Shown here: one piece after another, positions 53,958 to 63,280 of the stretch
Layout of the letters: each line of letters opens with the position of its first letter
Numbering within the stretch: the first letter of the stretch is position 1
NCBI GenBank assembly: GCA_025458525.1
Contig: JALOSF010000001.1
Location: 1 to 64,000 of the forward strand
Reading direction: 5' to 3'
DNA: 64,000 bases
Source: Cypionkella sp.
Lineage (GTDB): Bacteria; Pseudomonadota; Alphaproteobacteria; Rhodobacterales; Rhodobacteraceae
Notes under the pieces: model-generated
The model's database searches: none
What the model was told of the DNA's origin: nothing
Seen by the model: only the letters and a program-made list of their open reading frames with translations
Translations under genes and position numbers: made by a program

Positions 53958-54854
53958 ATGGAAAACGACTGTGACGTGGCAATCGTGGGCGGCAGCTTTG
54001 CCGGGCTGGCCGCCGGGCTGATGCTGGCGCGGGGTCGGCGGCGGGTGGTGGTGTTCGACGAAGGCCAGACCCGCAACCGCTTTGCCGATGCGGGCCATGG
54101 CTTTCTGGGCATGGACGGGCTGGCCCCGGCAGAAATGCAGCGCCGCGGACAGGCCGATCTGCTGGCCTATCCCACCGCCCAGATCGTGCCGCAGCGCGTC
54201 ACCTCTGTCACCGGAACGCAGGGCCGCTTTATCCTGACCGCCCGCGAAAGCTGGACCGCAAGACAGGTGATCCTTGCGCATGGCATGCGTGACAACCTGC
54301 CCGATATTCCGGGCCTTGCCGAAGGCTGGGGCCAATGGGCCATGCAATGCCCCTATTGCCACGGCTATGAGGCGGCAGACCAACCCACCGGCATCCTGAT
54401 GACCGGCGCCGCCCCGCCACATCACCTGACGATGCTGCGCGACTGGACGGGCGATCTGGCCCTGTTCTGCAACGGATACGCCCCGGACGCAGACACGCGC
54501 GCCAAGGCAAACGCATGGGGTATTCCGGTCTATGATCCGCCCGTTGTGGCGATCCGCAACGATGGCCCCCACCGCACCCTTCTGCTGGCGGATGGGCGCG
54601 AGGTGGCGCGCGCGGTGCTTTACCTCGTCTCTCGGTCAGAACCGTCCTGCGATCTGGCCGCACAGCTTGGCTGCGCGATGGAGGATGGCCCGACCGGCCC
54701 CTTTGTCAGCGTCGACATGATGCAGCAAACCAGCGTTCCCGGCCTCTTTGCGGCGGGGGATCTGTGCCGCCCGATGTATGGCGCGCTGTTTGCCGCAGCC
54801 GATGGCGCCCGCGCCGGGGCGGGGGCGCATCACGCGCTGCTGTTTGCCGCCTGA
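53958..54854 (+). CDS. NAD(P)/FAD oxidoreductase, thioredoxin-reductase-like
   Basis: 298 residues. FAD-binding IVGGSFAGLAAGLMLARG at the N-terminus, redox motif CPYC (C131, C134) in QCPYCHGYE, and a C-terminal FAD block GLFAAGDLCRPMYG. Shorter than true TrxB and without a clear NADPH GxGxxA repeat in the middle (MTGAAPPHHL stands there), so its electron donor or acceptor may differ. Probably repressed by the divergent Rrf2 regulator. Confidence 0.85.
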   Translation: MENDCDVAIVGGSFAGLAAGLMLARGRRRVVVFDEGQTRNRFADAGHGFLGMDGLAPAEMQRRGQADLLAYPTAQIVPQRVTSVTGTQGRFILTARESWTARQVILAHGMRDNLPDIPGLAEGWGQWAMQCPYCHGYEAADQPTGILMTGAAPPHHLTMLRDWTGDLALFCNGYAPDADTRAKANAWGIPVYDPPVVAIRNDGPHRTLLLADGREVARAVLYLVSRSEPSCDLAAQLGCAMEDGPTGPFVSVDMMQQTSVPGLFAAGDLCRPMYGALFAAADGARAGAGAHHALLFAA

Positions 54855-54860
54855 CCGGGA

Positions 54861-55958
54861 TCAGCCAGAAAACAGGAAGTGCAGGACATCGCCATCCTTG
54901 ACCTCATAGGTCTTGCCTTCAACCCGGAACTTGCCCGCTTCTTTCGCGCCCACCTCGCCCTTGCCGGCGATGTAATCGTCATAGGCAATGGTTTCGGCGC
55001 GGATGAAGCCCTTTTCGAAATCGCCGTGAATGACACCGGCCGCCTGCGGCGCCAGCGTGCCCTTCAGGATCGTCCAGGCGCGGGCCTCCTTTGGCCCCAC
55101 GGTGAAATAGGTCTGAAGATCAAGCAGCTGATAGCCCGCGCGGATCAGCCGGTCGAGCCCGGCCTCGTGCAGGCCCATTTCCTCGAGAAACATGGCCGCC
55201 TCGTCCTGGGGCAACTGGCTGATCTCCTCCTCGATCCGGGCAGAAATCACCACCGTGCCCGCGCCTTGCGCGCGTGCCATCTCGGCCACGCGCTGCGATT
55301 GGCTGTTGCCCGACGCGGCCGAGGCTTCCTCGACGTTGCAGACGTAAAGCACGGGCTTGGACGTGAGCAGTTGCAGCAAACGCCACGCGCGTTGGTCATC
55401 CTCGGCGACCTTGATCGTGCGGGCTGGCCTGCCCTCCTCCAGCACCTTTTGCGCCATCGCCAACAGACGATCCTGATCGGCGGCTTCCTTGTCGCCGCCC
55501 TTCATCTTGCGGGCAAGATTGGCGCGCCGCCGCTCGATGCTTTCAAGGTCGGCCAGCATCAACTCGGTTTCGATCGTCTCGGCATCGGCGACCGGGTCGA
55601 TCCGGCCCTCGACATGGGTGATGTCGCCGTCTTCAAAGCACCGCAGCACATGGGCGATGGCGTCACATTCGCGGATATTGGCCAGAAACTGGTTGCCCAG
55701 ACCCTCGCCCTTGGACGCCCCGCGCACAAGGCCGGCAATATCGACAAAGGTCATGCGGGTGGGGATGATCTGCTTGCTGCCGGCAATCGCGGCCAGCTTG
55801 TCCAGACGCGGATCAGGAACAGCGACCTCACCCACATTCGGCTCGATGGTGCAGAACGGAAAGTTCGCAGCCTGCGCCGCCGCTGTGCGGGTCAAGGCGT
55901 TGAACAGGGTCGATTTGCCCACGTTCGGCAAACCCACGATACCCATCTTGAAACCCAT
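54861..55958 (-). CDS. ychF: Obg-like ATPase YchF
   Basis: 365 residues. G1 motif GIVGLPNVGKSTLFNAL, the G4-type region NVEE (ATP-preferring), a helical insert and a C-terminal TGS domain (WTILKGTLAPQAAGVIHGDFEKGF, in part). Binds ribosomes and affects oxidative-stress response. Start at 55958 (MGFKMGIVGLP) with AAGGAGGG upstream; the frame is open farther but without similarity. Confidence 0.96.
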   Translation of the reverse strand: MGFKMGIVGLPNVGKSTLFNALTRTAAAQAANFPFCTIEPNVGEVAVPDPRLDKLAAIAGSKQIIPTRMTFVDIAGLVRGASKGEGLGNQFLANIRECDAIAHVLRCFEDGDITHVEGRIDPVADAETIETELMLADLESIERRRANLARKMKGGDKEAADQDRLLAMAQKVLEEGRPARTIKVAEDDQRAWRLLQLLTSKPVLYVCNVEEASAASGNSQSQRVAEMARAQGAGTVVISARIEEEISQLPQDEAAMFLEEMGLHEAGLDRLIRAGYQLLDLQTYFTVGPKEARAWTILKGTLAPQAAGVIHGDFEKGFIRAETIAYDDYIAGKGEVGAKEAGKFRVEGKTYEVKDGDVLHFLFSG

Positions 55959-56115
55959 AGCACCCTCCTTTGGCGACGGGCCGCTTCTACAGGGGGGGCC
56001 GCAAAGGATCAAGCTGTCGCGCCGCCCGCTTGGTGCCGTCGCCCTGCGGCGCAGCGCTGTGCCCCATTGATTTTCCGCGCCCGCCCGTGCAAACCCAAGC
56101 CCAAGTATCTCGGGG

Positions 56116-56913
56116 ATGACCATGACCAGAATTGACAAGACCTTTGCGCGCCTGACAGCCGAAGGCAAAAAGGGCTTTGTCGCCTATATCATGGCGGGCG
56201 ATCCTGATGTCGCCACCTCGCTTGAGGTGATGCGCGGCCTGCCCGGCGCGGGCGTTGACATCATCGAACTGGGCATGCCCTTCACCGATCCGATGGCCGA
56301 TGGGCCGACGATCCAGCTTGCCGGGCAGCGCGCGCTGGACCATCACATGAAGATGGATCAAGTGCTGGATATGGTGCGCGCCTTTCGCCAGAACGACGCC
56401 ACCACGCCCATCGTCCTGATGGGCTATTACAACCCGATCTATGCGCGCGGGGTGGACCGCTTTCTGGCCGATGCCGTCGCGGCGGGGATCGACGGCCTGA
56501 TCGTGGTCGATCTGCCACCCGAGGAAGACAGCGAATTGTGCCTGCCCGCGCAGGCGGCCGGACTGAACTTCATCCGGCTGGCGACCCCCACCACCGACGC
56601 AAAGCGCCTGCCTGCGGTGCTGAAAAACACCTCCGGCTTTGTTTATTACGTCTCTGTCACCGGCATCACGGGGGCCGCCGCGGCACAAGCCGCCGACGTG
56701 GGCCCGGAAGTGGCGCGCATCAAGCAATCGACCAGATTGCCGGTCATCGTGGGCTTTGGCATCACCACACCCGAAGCCGCAAAGGCCATCGCCGGCGTGG
56801 CGGATGGCTGCGTCGTGGGATCGGCCATCGTCAAGGATATCGGTGCCGGAAAGCCGGTGGCCGAAATCCTGGCCAACGTCGCCGCGCTGGCCGCCGGGGC
56901 GCACGCCGCCTGA
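56116..56913 (+). CDS. trpA: Tryptophan synthase alpha subunit
   Basis: 265-residue TIM barrel that splits indole-3-glycerol phosphate. Catalytic E51 and D62 lie in [19 protein letters not shown]; the phosphate site is [13 protein letters not shown]. It is alone here; trpB is not adjacent in the window. A second ATG at 56122 is possible as start. Confidence 0.95.
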   Translation: MTMTRIDKTFARLTAEGKKGFVAYIMAGDPDVATSLEVMRGLPGAGVDIIELGMPFTDPMADGPTIQLAGQRALDHHMKMDQVLDMVRAFRQNDATTPIVLMGYYNPIYARGVDRFLADAVAAGIDGLIVVDLPPEEDSELCLPAQAAGLNFIRLATPTTDAKRLPAVLKNTSGFVYYVSVTGITGAAAAQAADVGPEVARIKQSTRLPVIVGFGITTPEAAKAIAGVADGCVVGSAIVKDIGAGKPVAEILANVAALAAGAHAA

Positions 56914-56917
56914 CCGC

Positions 56918-56939
56918 ACGCCCGCCCGACAGCGGGCGT
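56918..56939. terminator. Hairpin between convergent trpA and DUF1489 genes
   Basis: ACGCCCGC/GCGGGCGT with a 6-base loop, directly after trpA and touching the DUF1489 stop. No T-run. Confidence 0.5.
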
Positions 56940-57370
56940 CAGCGCAGACCGAACTCGGCCATCGCCTCGGCCAGACCGGGGGGCAGGGTTTCCTCATGCT
57001 CTCGACCCGGCAACAGATCGGGCGGGGCATCCTTGGCCTCCAGATAGCGCCAGCCCTGAAACGGGCGCCGCGGCACGGATTGCGTGCGCGTCACTTCGGT
57101 GTCGAGCAGGATGGCACAGCGCGAAATGCCATCCGCACCCGTCACCTGTTCCAGCCCCACCACCTGTTGGCGCGCAAGAATGACCCCCTTGATCACCCAA
57201 TAAAGCGAACCGCCCGCCAGAACCTCGTCTGCGCGCTTTGGCCACATCCGGGTGACATGCACGGCACAGCCCTCGGGCCAACGCGCGCGCTGGCTGCGCT
57301 GCCAGTCCAGCAAATCCTCGATGCTGTCGGCGCCAACGCAGAGTTTGAGCAGATGGACAGGGTCGGTCAC
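56939..57370 (-). CDS. DUF1489 family protein
   Basis: 143 residues of a conserved alphaproteobacterial family with no assigned function. Recognisable blocks: VHLLKLCVGADSIEDLLDWQ, HVTRMWPKRADEVL, GSLYWVIKGVILARQ and RPFQGWRYLEAKDAP. The start is a GTG at 57370 with AAAGGA upstream. Beyond it the same frame stays open for 3.4 kb opposite nrdJ and the MFS gene, which is only a composition effect. Divergent from nrdJ. Confidence 0.8.
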   Translation of the reverse strand: MTDPVHLLKLCVGADSIEDLLDWQRSQRARWPEGCAVHVTRMWPKRADEVLAGGSLYWVIKGVILARQQVVGLEQVTGADGISRCAILLDTEVTRTQSVPRRPFQGWRYLEAKDAPPDLLPGREHEETLPPGLAEAMAEFGLR

Positions 57371-57499
57371 AGGGCGATTCCTTTGGTCAGGCGGCACACC
57401 ATAGGGCGCTTTGCGGTCACGGCAAGACGTTGACCGCGGTGGCCTGGGGGCGTATTTTGTGCGTTCCGCTGTAATCCCCACAAAAAGAAGGCTGCCCCC

Positions 57500-59779
57500 A
57501 TGTCCCGATTCGCTGCGCCCATTGCCGAACAGATCTGGGACATGAAATACCGGCTGAAGGCGCAGGACGGCACAGCCATCGACGGCACGGTGGAGGACAC
57601 CTGGCGCCGGATCGCCCGCGCCTTGGCCGAAGTGGAAAAGGACCCGGCCCATTGGGAGGCGAAATTCTACGCAGCCCTTGAAGATTTCAAATACCTGCCC
57701 GCAGGCCGCATCACCGCGGGCGCGGGCACCGGCCGGTCGGTCACGCTGTTCAACTGCTTTGTGATGGGCACGATTCCCGACACGATGCCCGGCATTTTCG
57801 ACGGGCTGAAAGAGGCCGCGCTGACCATGCAGCAAGGCGGCGGGATCGGCTATGATTTCAGCACGATCCGCCCGCGCGGGGCCGAGGTGAAGGGGGTCGC
57901 CGCCGATGCCTCTGGCCCGCTGTCCTTCATGGATGTATGGGATGCGATGTGCCGCACCATCATGTCCGCGGGCAGCCGCCGGGGCGCGATGATGGCCACC
58001 ATGCGCTGCGACCACCCCGATATCGAACAGTTCATCGAGGCCAAGAAAGACCCGGCCCGCCTGCGCATGTTCAACCTCAGCGTGCTGGTCACCGACCCGT
58101 TCATGGCGGCGGTCAAGGCCGATGGCCCGTGGGACCTGGTGTTCGATGGCCGGGTCTATAAGACGCTTCAGGCGCGCGATCTGTGGAACAAGATCATGCG
58201 CAACACCTTTGATTTCGCCGAGCCGGGCGTGATCTTCATCGACCGTATCAATGCGATGAACAACCTTGCGTATTGCGAGACCATCGCCGCCACCAACCCC
58301 TGCGGCGAACAGCCCCTGCCGCCCTATGGTGCCTGCCTTCTGGGCAGCATCAACCTTGCCGCTCTGGTGCGCGACGCGTTTGAACCGGCGGCGGCGCTGG
58401 ACATGGCGGCGCTCGATGACCTCGTGCGCACCGCGGTGCGGATGATGGACAATGTGGTGGATGCCAGCCGCTTTCCCCTGCCCCAGCAAGCGGCCGAGGC
58501 CCGCAACAAGCGCCGCATCGGCCTGGGCGTCACCGGGCTTGCCGATGCGCTTTTGATGGTGGGCGCGCGCTATGGCAGCGCCGAGGCCGCGGCGCTTACC
58601 GAACGCTGGATGCATGCCATCGCGCGGGCCTCCTATCTTGCCTCGGTGGACCTTGCGCGCGAAAAGGGCGCCTTCCCGCTGTTCGACGCCGATGCCTATC
58701 TGTCGTCGGGCGCGATGGCGGGGATGGATGCCGACGTGAAGGACGCGATCCGCCAGCACGGCATCCGCAACGCGCTGCTGACCTCGATCGCGCCGACCGG
58801 CACCATCAGCCTTTATGCCGGCAATGTCAGTTCCGGGATCGAGCCGGTGTTCGCCTATGCCTATACCCGCAAGGTTCTGCAAAAGGACGGGTCGCGCACC
58901 GAGGAGGAGGTCGTCGATTACGCCGTCCGCCTGTGGCGAGAGAAATTTGGCGACGCCGAGCTGCCCGATTATTTCGTCAACGCCCAGACCCTGCCGCCGC
59001 TGGATCATGTGCGGATGCAGGCGGCGGCGCAGAAATGGGTCGATTCGTCGATTTCCAAGACCATCAACTGCCCCGAGGACATCAGCTTTGACGATTTTGC
59101 GCAGGTCTATATGGCCGCCTGGGATCAGGGCTGCAAAGGTTGCACCACCTATCGCCCCAATGCGGTGACCGGGTCGGTGCTGTCCGTGTCGGAAACCTCC
59201 GACAAGACCCCGGCCGAGGCGCCAGCCACCGCCGCCCGCACCGAAGGCGAGGTCATCTACCTTGCCGATCCGCTCGACCGGCCTGCGGCGCTGGAAGGCG
59301 CCACCTACAAGCTGAAATGGCCGGGGTCGGAACACGCGCTGTATATCACCGTCAACGACATCGTCATCGCCGGCCACCGCCGCCCGTTCGAGGTGTTCAT
59401 CAACTCCAAGAACATGGAGCATTTCGCCTGGACCGTCGCGCTGACGCGGATGATCTCGGCGGTGTTCCGGCGCGGCGGGGATATCTCGTTCGTTGTCGAG
59501 GAGCTTAAGGCCGTGTTCGACCCGCGCGGCGGCGCCTGGATGGACGGCAAATACATCCCCTCCATCCTCGCGGCCATCGGCGGGGTGATCGAGCGTCACC
59601 TGATCGAGATCGGCTTCATCGCCGGTGAGGGCATGGGCCTGAAGACCGACCCGCACGCCGAGGTGGTGGCACTTGGCACCCCTCGCGGCAAAAGCTGTTC
59701 CAGCTGCGGCAGTTATGAGATGCGCATGATCGAAGGCTGCATGACCTGCGCCAGCTGCGGCTATTCCAAATGCGGCTGA
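57500..59779 (+). CDS. nrdJ: Adenosylcobalamin-dependent ribonucleotide reductase, class II
   Basis: 759 residues. Active-site cysteines in LFNCFVMG and in NPCGEQPLPPYGACLLGSINL (split here as NPCGEQPLPP and YGACLLGS), the SIAPTGTISLYAGNVSSGIEP region, and a Cys-rich C-terminal tail (CSSCGSYEM, CMTCASCGYSKCG) that reloads the active site. It uses B12 to make the radical, so oxygen does not matter. This and the riboswitch show B12 is part of this cell's economy. Confidence 0.95.
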   Translation: MSRFAAPIAEQIWDMKYRLKAQDGTAIDGTVEDTWRRIARALAEVEKDPAHWEAKFYAALEDFKYLPAGRITAGAGTGRSVTLFNCFVMGTIPDTMPGIFDGLKEAALTMQQGGGIGYDFSTIRPRGAEVKGVAADASGPLSFMDVWDAMCRTIMSAGSRRGAMMATMRCDHPDIEQFIEAKKDPARLRMFNLSVLVTDPFMAAVKADGPWDLVFDGRVYKTLQARDLWNKIMRNTFDFAEPGVIFIDRINAMNNLAYCETIAATNPCGEQPLPPYGACLLGSINLAALVRDAFEPAAALDMAALDDLVRTAVRMMDNVVDASRFPLPQQAAEARNKRRIGLGVTGLADALLMVGARYGSAEAAALTERWMHAIARASYLASVDLAREKGAFPLFDADAYLSSGAMAGMDADVKDAIRQHGIRNALLTSIAPTGTISLYAGNVSSGIEPVFAYAYTRKVLQKDGSRTEEEVVDYAVRLWREKFGDAELPDYFVNAQTLPPLDHVRMQAAAQKWVDSSISKTINCPEDISFDDFAQVYMAAWDQGCKGCTTYRPNAVTGSVLSVSETSDKTPAEAPATAARTEGEVIYLADPLDRPAALEGATYKLKWPGSEHALYITVNDIVIAGHRRPFEVFINSKNMEHFAWTVALTRMISAVFRRGGDISFVVEELKAVFDPRGGAWMDGKYIPSILAAIGGVIERHLIEIGFIAGEGMGLKTDPHAEVVALGTPRGKSCSSCGSYEMRMIEGCMTCASCGYSKCG

Positions 59780-59890
59780 CCGCCTAGCCGCGCCAGACCC
59801 CTGACCCGCCCCTGCACGCGCACGCTGCGGGCAGGCTGGTGCAGAAGGGGCGGCGCTGCTAGACGTCGTGGCACAAGATCGGAGCCGCCA

Positions 59891-61048
59891 ATGCCCAACA
59901 TCCTGACCGTCGCGCGTGCACCGCTTGCGGCTTTTGCGGCCATGGGCGTGGTCTGGGGCACCTTTGCCGCCGCGCTGCCCGACCTCAAGACGATGCTGGC
60001 CATAGACGAGGCGCAGCTGGGTGTCCTTTTGCTGTTCACCCCGATTGCGGCGGTGACGGCAATGCTTCTGGCCCCGATGTTCGGCGCGGCGATGGGGCGG
60101 CTTGCCTTGCCCTGTGCGGTGCTGACCATGGGGCTTGGTTTTGCCCTGCCGGGACAGACGGCGAGCCTGATCCTGTTCCCGCTTGCCATGATGATCTGCG
60201 GCGCGGCAACCGGCCTGACAGATGTTCTGATGAACGCCCGTGTAGCGCAGATCGAGAACACGCGCAGCCTGCATCTGATGAACCTTTGCCACGCCGCCTA
60301 CAGTTTCGGCTACGCCGGCGGCGCGCTGGCCACCGGCGCCATGCGGGGGGCCGGACTTGGGCCGTCGCTGGTGCTGGGAACGATGGCGCTTGTGGCGGCG
60401 TCTCTGGCGCTGCTGACATGGGAGCGCGACGGCCAGATCGACGGGCTGCGCAAGCCAAAGGACAAGGGCGCCGCGCGGCTTGGCCTGATCCCGATCTTGG
60501 GCGGCGCGGTGGTGCTGATTGCCTTCATGACCGAGAACGCAGCCGAGGCCTGGTCGGCCCTGCATATCGAAAAGACACTTGGCGGCAGCCCGAGCGAGGG
60601 GGCGATGGGGCCGGCGGTGCTTGCGCTGACCATGGGGTTTGCGCGACTGGCGGGTCAGGGCCTTGTGGCGCGGGTCAGCCCCTTTCGTCTGCTGGTCGGT
60701 GGCGCGGTGATCGCGGCCTGCGGGGCGCTGATCGCCGCCGGGGCGCAATCGCCGGTGATGGCCTATGCCGGGTTCATCGTGATGGGGCTGGGCGCATCGG
60801 TGATCGCGCCCACCGCCTTTTCGCTGGTCGGTCGGCTGGCAGAGCCGCAGGCGCGGGCGCGGGCCGTCGCGCGGGCCACGCTGCTTGGCTATTTCGGTTA
60901 CTTCTTCGGCCCGCCCATGCTTGGCTTCATCGCGGGCAGCTTTGGCCTGCGTATGGCCTTTGTGTTTGCCGCCTGCCTGTTGCTGGCGGTGCTGATCCTT
61001 GCGCCCTTGATGGCACGCGCGGGGCGCCGCTTACTGCCAGCTGTCTGA
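59891..61048 (+). CDS. MFS transporter
   Basis: 385 residues with about twelve hydrophobic helices (AAFAAMGVVWGTFAAALPDLKTML first, in part). Resembles the FucP/YbjJ-like group of the major facilitator superfamily. No binding protein or regulator nearby; substrate unknown. Its last 18 bases overlap lldD on the opposite strand. Confidence 0.85.
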   Translation: MPNILTVARAPLAAFAAMGVVWGTFAAALPDLKTMLAIDEAQLGVLLLFTPIAAVTAMLLAPMFGAAMGRLALPCAVLTMGLGFALPGQTASLILFPLAMMICGAATGLTDVLMNARVAQIENTRSLHLMNLCHAAYSFGYAGGALATGAMRGAGLGPSLVLGTMALVAASLALLTWERDGQIDGLRKPKDKGAARLGLIPILGGAVVLIAFMTENAAEAWSALHIEKTLGGSPSEGAMGPAVLALTMGFARLAGQGLVARVSPFRLLVGGAVIAACGALIAAGAQSPVMAYAGFIVMGLGASVIAPTAFSLVGRLAEPQARARAVARATLLGYFGYFFGPPMLGFIAGSFGLRMAFVFAACLLLAVLILAPLMARAGRRLLPAV

Positions 61049-62194
61049 AAATCCCTTTGGGATCAGAAGATTGTGACGCCCCAAATCGCCCACATCCCGT
61101 TCGCCACACAGGGCCATGGTGGTGTCGAGCTCTTTGCGGATGACCTCTAGCGCCTTTGTGACCCCCGCCTCGCCCATCGCGCCAAGCCCGTAGATATAGC
61201 TGCGCCCGATCATGGTGCCCTTGGCCCCCATGGCCAGCGCCTTCAGCACATCCTGACCCGAGCGGATGCCGCTGTCCATCCAGACCTCGACCCGGTCGCC
61301 CACCGCATCGACGATGCGGGGCAACATGCGGATCGATGACAGCGCCCCATCCAGTTGCCGCCCGCCATGGTTCGACACGATGATGGCATCCGCGCCAAAA
61401 TCGGCGGCCTTGCGGGCGTCGTCCTCGTCCAGGATGCCTTTCAGGATGAACTTTCCGCCCCATTGGTCGCGGATGCGGGCGATCTTGGTCCAGTCCAGTT
61501 GCGGGTCGAACTGGTCGGAAATCCAGCTCATCAGGCTCGATGTATCGCCCACCCCTTTGACATGGCCGACGATATTGCCAAAGCCGCGCCGCTTGGTGCC
61601 CAGCATTTCCAGCCCCCAACCCCATTTGGTGGCAAGGTCAAGCAGCACCGGCAGGGTCAGCTTGGGCGGGGCCGACAGGCCGTTCTTCAGATCCTTGTGC
61701 CGCTGGCCCAGGATCTGCAAATCCAGCGTCAGCACCAGCGCCGAACATTTGGCGTCCTTGGCCCGCTGGATGATTCGGTCAACGAAATCCTCATCCTGCA
61801 TCACATAGAGCTGAAACCAGAACGGCGCGGGGCTGTTCGCCGCCACGTCCTCGATGGAACAGATCGACATGGTGGACAGGGTGAAAGGCACGCCGAACTT
61901 TGCCGCCGCGCGGGCGGCCTTGATCTCGCCATCGGCGGCCTGCATGCCCGTCAGCCCGACGGGGGCCAGCGCGACCGGCATCGTCACCGGGAAACCCGCC
62001 ATCGTGCCCGCGACAGACCGGCCCGACATATCGACCGCCACTTTCTGGCGCAGCCGAAGCTGGGCAAAATCCGAGGTGTTTTCGCGGAAGGTCTGTTCGG
62101 TATAACTGCCCGACTCGGCGTAATCGTAGAACATCTTCGGGGTGCGGCGTTTGTGGATCCGCTTCAGATCCTCGATACAGGTAATCACCGGCAT
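61031..62194 (-). CDS. lldD: FMN-dependent alpha-hydroxy-acid (L-lactate) dehydrogenase
   Basis: 387-residue TIM barrel. N-terminal RRTPKMFYDYAESGSYTEQT (in part), ALAPVGLTGMQ, and the catalytic His/Arg block IIVSNHGGRQLDG. Oxidises L-lactate to pyruvate and feeds the respiratory chain; glycolate or mandelate-type substrates are possible. Start at 62194 (MPVITCIEDL). An inverted repeat lies 16 bases upstream. Confidence 0.9.
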   Translation of the reverse strand: MPVITCIEDLKRIHKRRTPKMFYDYAESGSYTEQTFRENTSDFAQLRLRQKVAVDMSGRSVAGTMAGFPVTMPVALAPVGLTGMQAADGEIKAARAAAKFGVPFTLSTMSICSIEDVAANSPAPFWFQLYVMQDEDFVDRIIQRAKDAKCSALVLTLDLQILGQRHKDLKNGLSAPPKLTLPVLLDLATKWGWGLEMLGTKRRGFGNIVGHVKGVGDTSSLMSWISDQFDPQLDWTKIARIRDQWGGKFILKGILDEDDARKAADFGADAIIVSNHGGRQLDGALSSIRMLPRIVDAVGDRVEVWMDSGIRSGQDVLKALAMGAKGTMIGRSYIYGLGAMGEAGVTKALEVIRKELDTTMALCGERDVGDLGRHNLLIPKGFSDSWQ

Positions 62195-62209
62195 GGCCAC
62201 CCCCTTGAT

Positions 62210-62230
62210 TTGGTAAATCCGTGTTACCAA
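62210..62230. promoter_or_regulatory. Inverted repeat upstream of lldD
   Basis: TTGGTAA-N7-TTACCAA, perfect 7-base arms. The TTGGT/ACCAA ends are like those bound by FadR-type GntR regulators of lactate or pyruvate genes, although the spacing is longer than in the classic sites. Only 16 bases separate it from the lldD start, so it overlaps the leader or promoter. Confidence 0.6.
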
Positions 62231-62329
62231 TCGGCAGGGTGCAGCGCAATTGCAAAGGCGCTGCCGCCAAAGTCTGTTTTCCCGCCGAAGAAGATGGGAT
62301 AGCAGGCAGGCAAGCGACAGGAGGCCAGC

Positions 62330-63247
62330 ATGACGGCAACAGTGTTCATCGACGGCGAGGCAGGGACAACGGGGCTCCAGATCCGTGACCGTTTGCTGGG
62401 GCGCAGCGACATCCGGCTGATCCAGATCGATCCGGACCGCCGCAAAGACCCGGCGGCGCGGCGCGAAGCCTTTGCTGCGGCCGATGTGGCGATCCTGTGC
62501 CTGCCCGATGCGGCGGCGGTCGAGGCGGTTGCGCTGTGCGAGGGCCTGCCCACGCGGATCATCGACGCCAGCACCGCCTACCGTGTGAACCCCGACTGGG
62601 CTTATGGTTTTGCCGAACTCAGCGCCCAGAACCGGGCGCGGATCGCAGGGGCGGCGCGGGTGTCAAACCCCGGCTGCTATCCGACCGGGTCGATTGCCTT
62701 GCTGGCACCGCTGGTCGCGGCAGGTGTGATTGCGCCGGATGCGGCGCTGTCGATCAACGCGGTGTCTGGCTATTCCGGCGGCGGCAAGGCGCTGATCGCG
62801 GAATTCGACGAAGGCACGGCGGGGGCGTTCTTCCTCTATGGTCTGGACCACAAGCACAAGCATCTGCCTGAAATCACTCAGCATTCGGGGCTGACCAGGC
62901 GGCCGATCTTTGTGCCGTCGGTTGGAAACTTTGCCCAAGGTATGATCGTGTCCATTCCGCTGCATCTGCCCAAGGGGCAGACGGCGGCGCAGATCCGCGA
63001 CTGTCTTGCGGCCCGTTATGAAGGGTCGCGCTTTGTCTCGGTGCTGGACGAAGGCAGCCTGACCGCCCGCGTCAATCCTGAACGGCTGAACGGCACCAAC
63101 CGCATGGAACTGTCGGTTCACGCCAGCGCCGAAGGGGATCGGGTGGTGCTTTTGGCCACGCTGGACAACCTTGGCAAAGGCGCCTCGGGGGCGGCGGTGC
63201 AGAACCTGAACCTGATGCTGGGCATGGATGAAGGGGCCGGGCTGTAA
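62330..63247 (+). CDS. argC: N-acetyl-gamma-glutamyl-phosphate reductase, type 2
   Basis: 305 residues, the shorter argC form. NADP-binding FIDGEAGTTGLQI, the catalytic Cys in VSNPGCYPTGSIALL, and HKHLPEI. Third step of arginine synthesis. No other arg gene in the window. Divergent from lldD. Confidence 0.94.
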   Translation: MTATVFIDGEAGTTGLQIRDRLLGRSDIRLIQIDPDRRKDPAARREAFAAADVAILCLPDAAAVEAVALCEGLPTRIIDASTAYRVNPDWAYGFAELSAQNRARIAGAARVSNPGCYPTGSIALLAPLVAAGVIAPDAALSINAVSGYSGGGKALIAEFDEGTAGAFFLYGLDHKHKHLPEITQHSGLTRRPIFVPSVGNFAQGMIVSIPLHLPKGQTAAQIRDCLAARYEGSRFVSVLDEGSLTARVNPERLNGTNRMELSVHASAEGDRVVLLATLDNLGKGASGAAVQNLNLMLGMDEGAGL

Positions 63248-63279
63248 CGCCCGGCCCACCGCCTCGCGCTCGCCGGGCG
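63248..63279. terminator. Hairpin between convergent argC and dnaE
   Basis: CGCCCGGC at 63248-63255 and GCCGGGCG at 63272-63279, between the two stops; no T-run. Confidence 0.45.
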
Positions 63280-63280
63280 G

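Noticed and set aside
56939..60748. A 3.8-kb open frame on the minus strand covering the DUF1489 gene and the antisense of nrdJ and the MFS gene.
   Set aside because: Only the first 143 codons from the GTG at 57370 match a family. The rest is the antisense of real genes with high G+C third positions, which suppresses stops.
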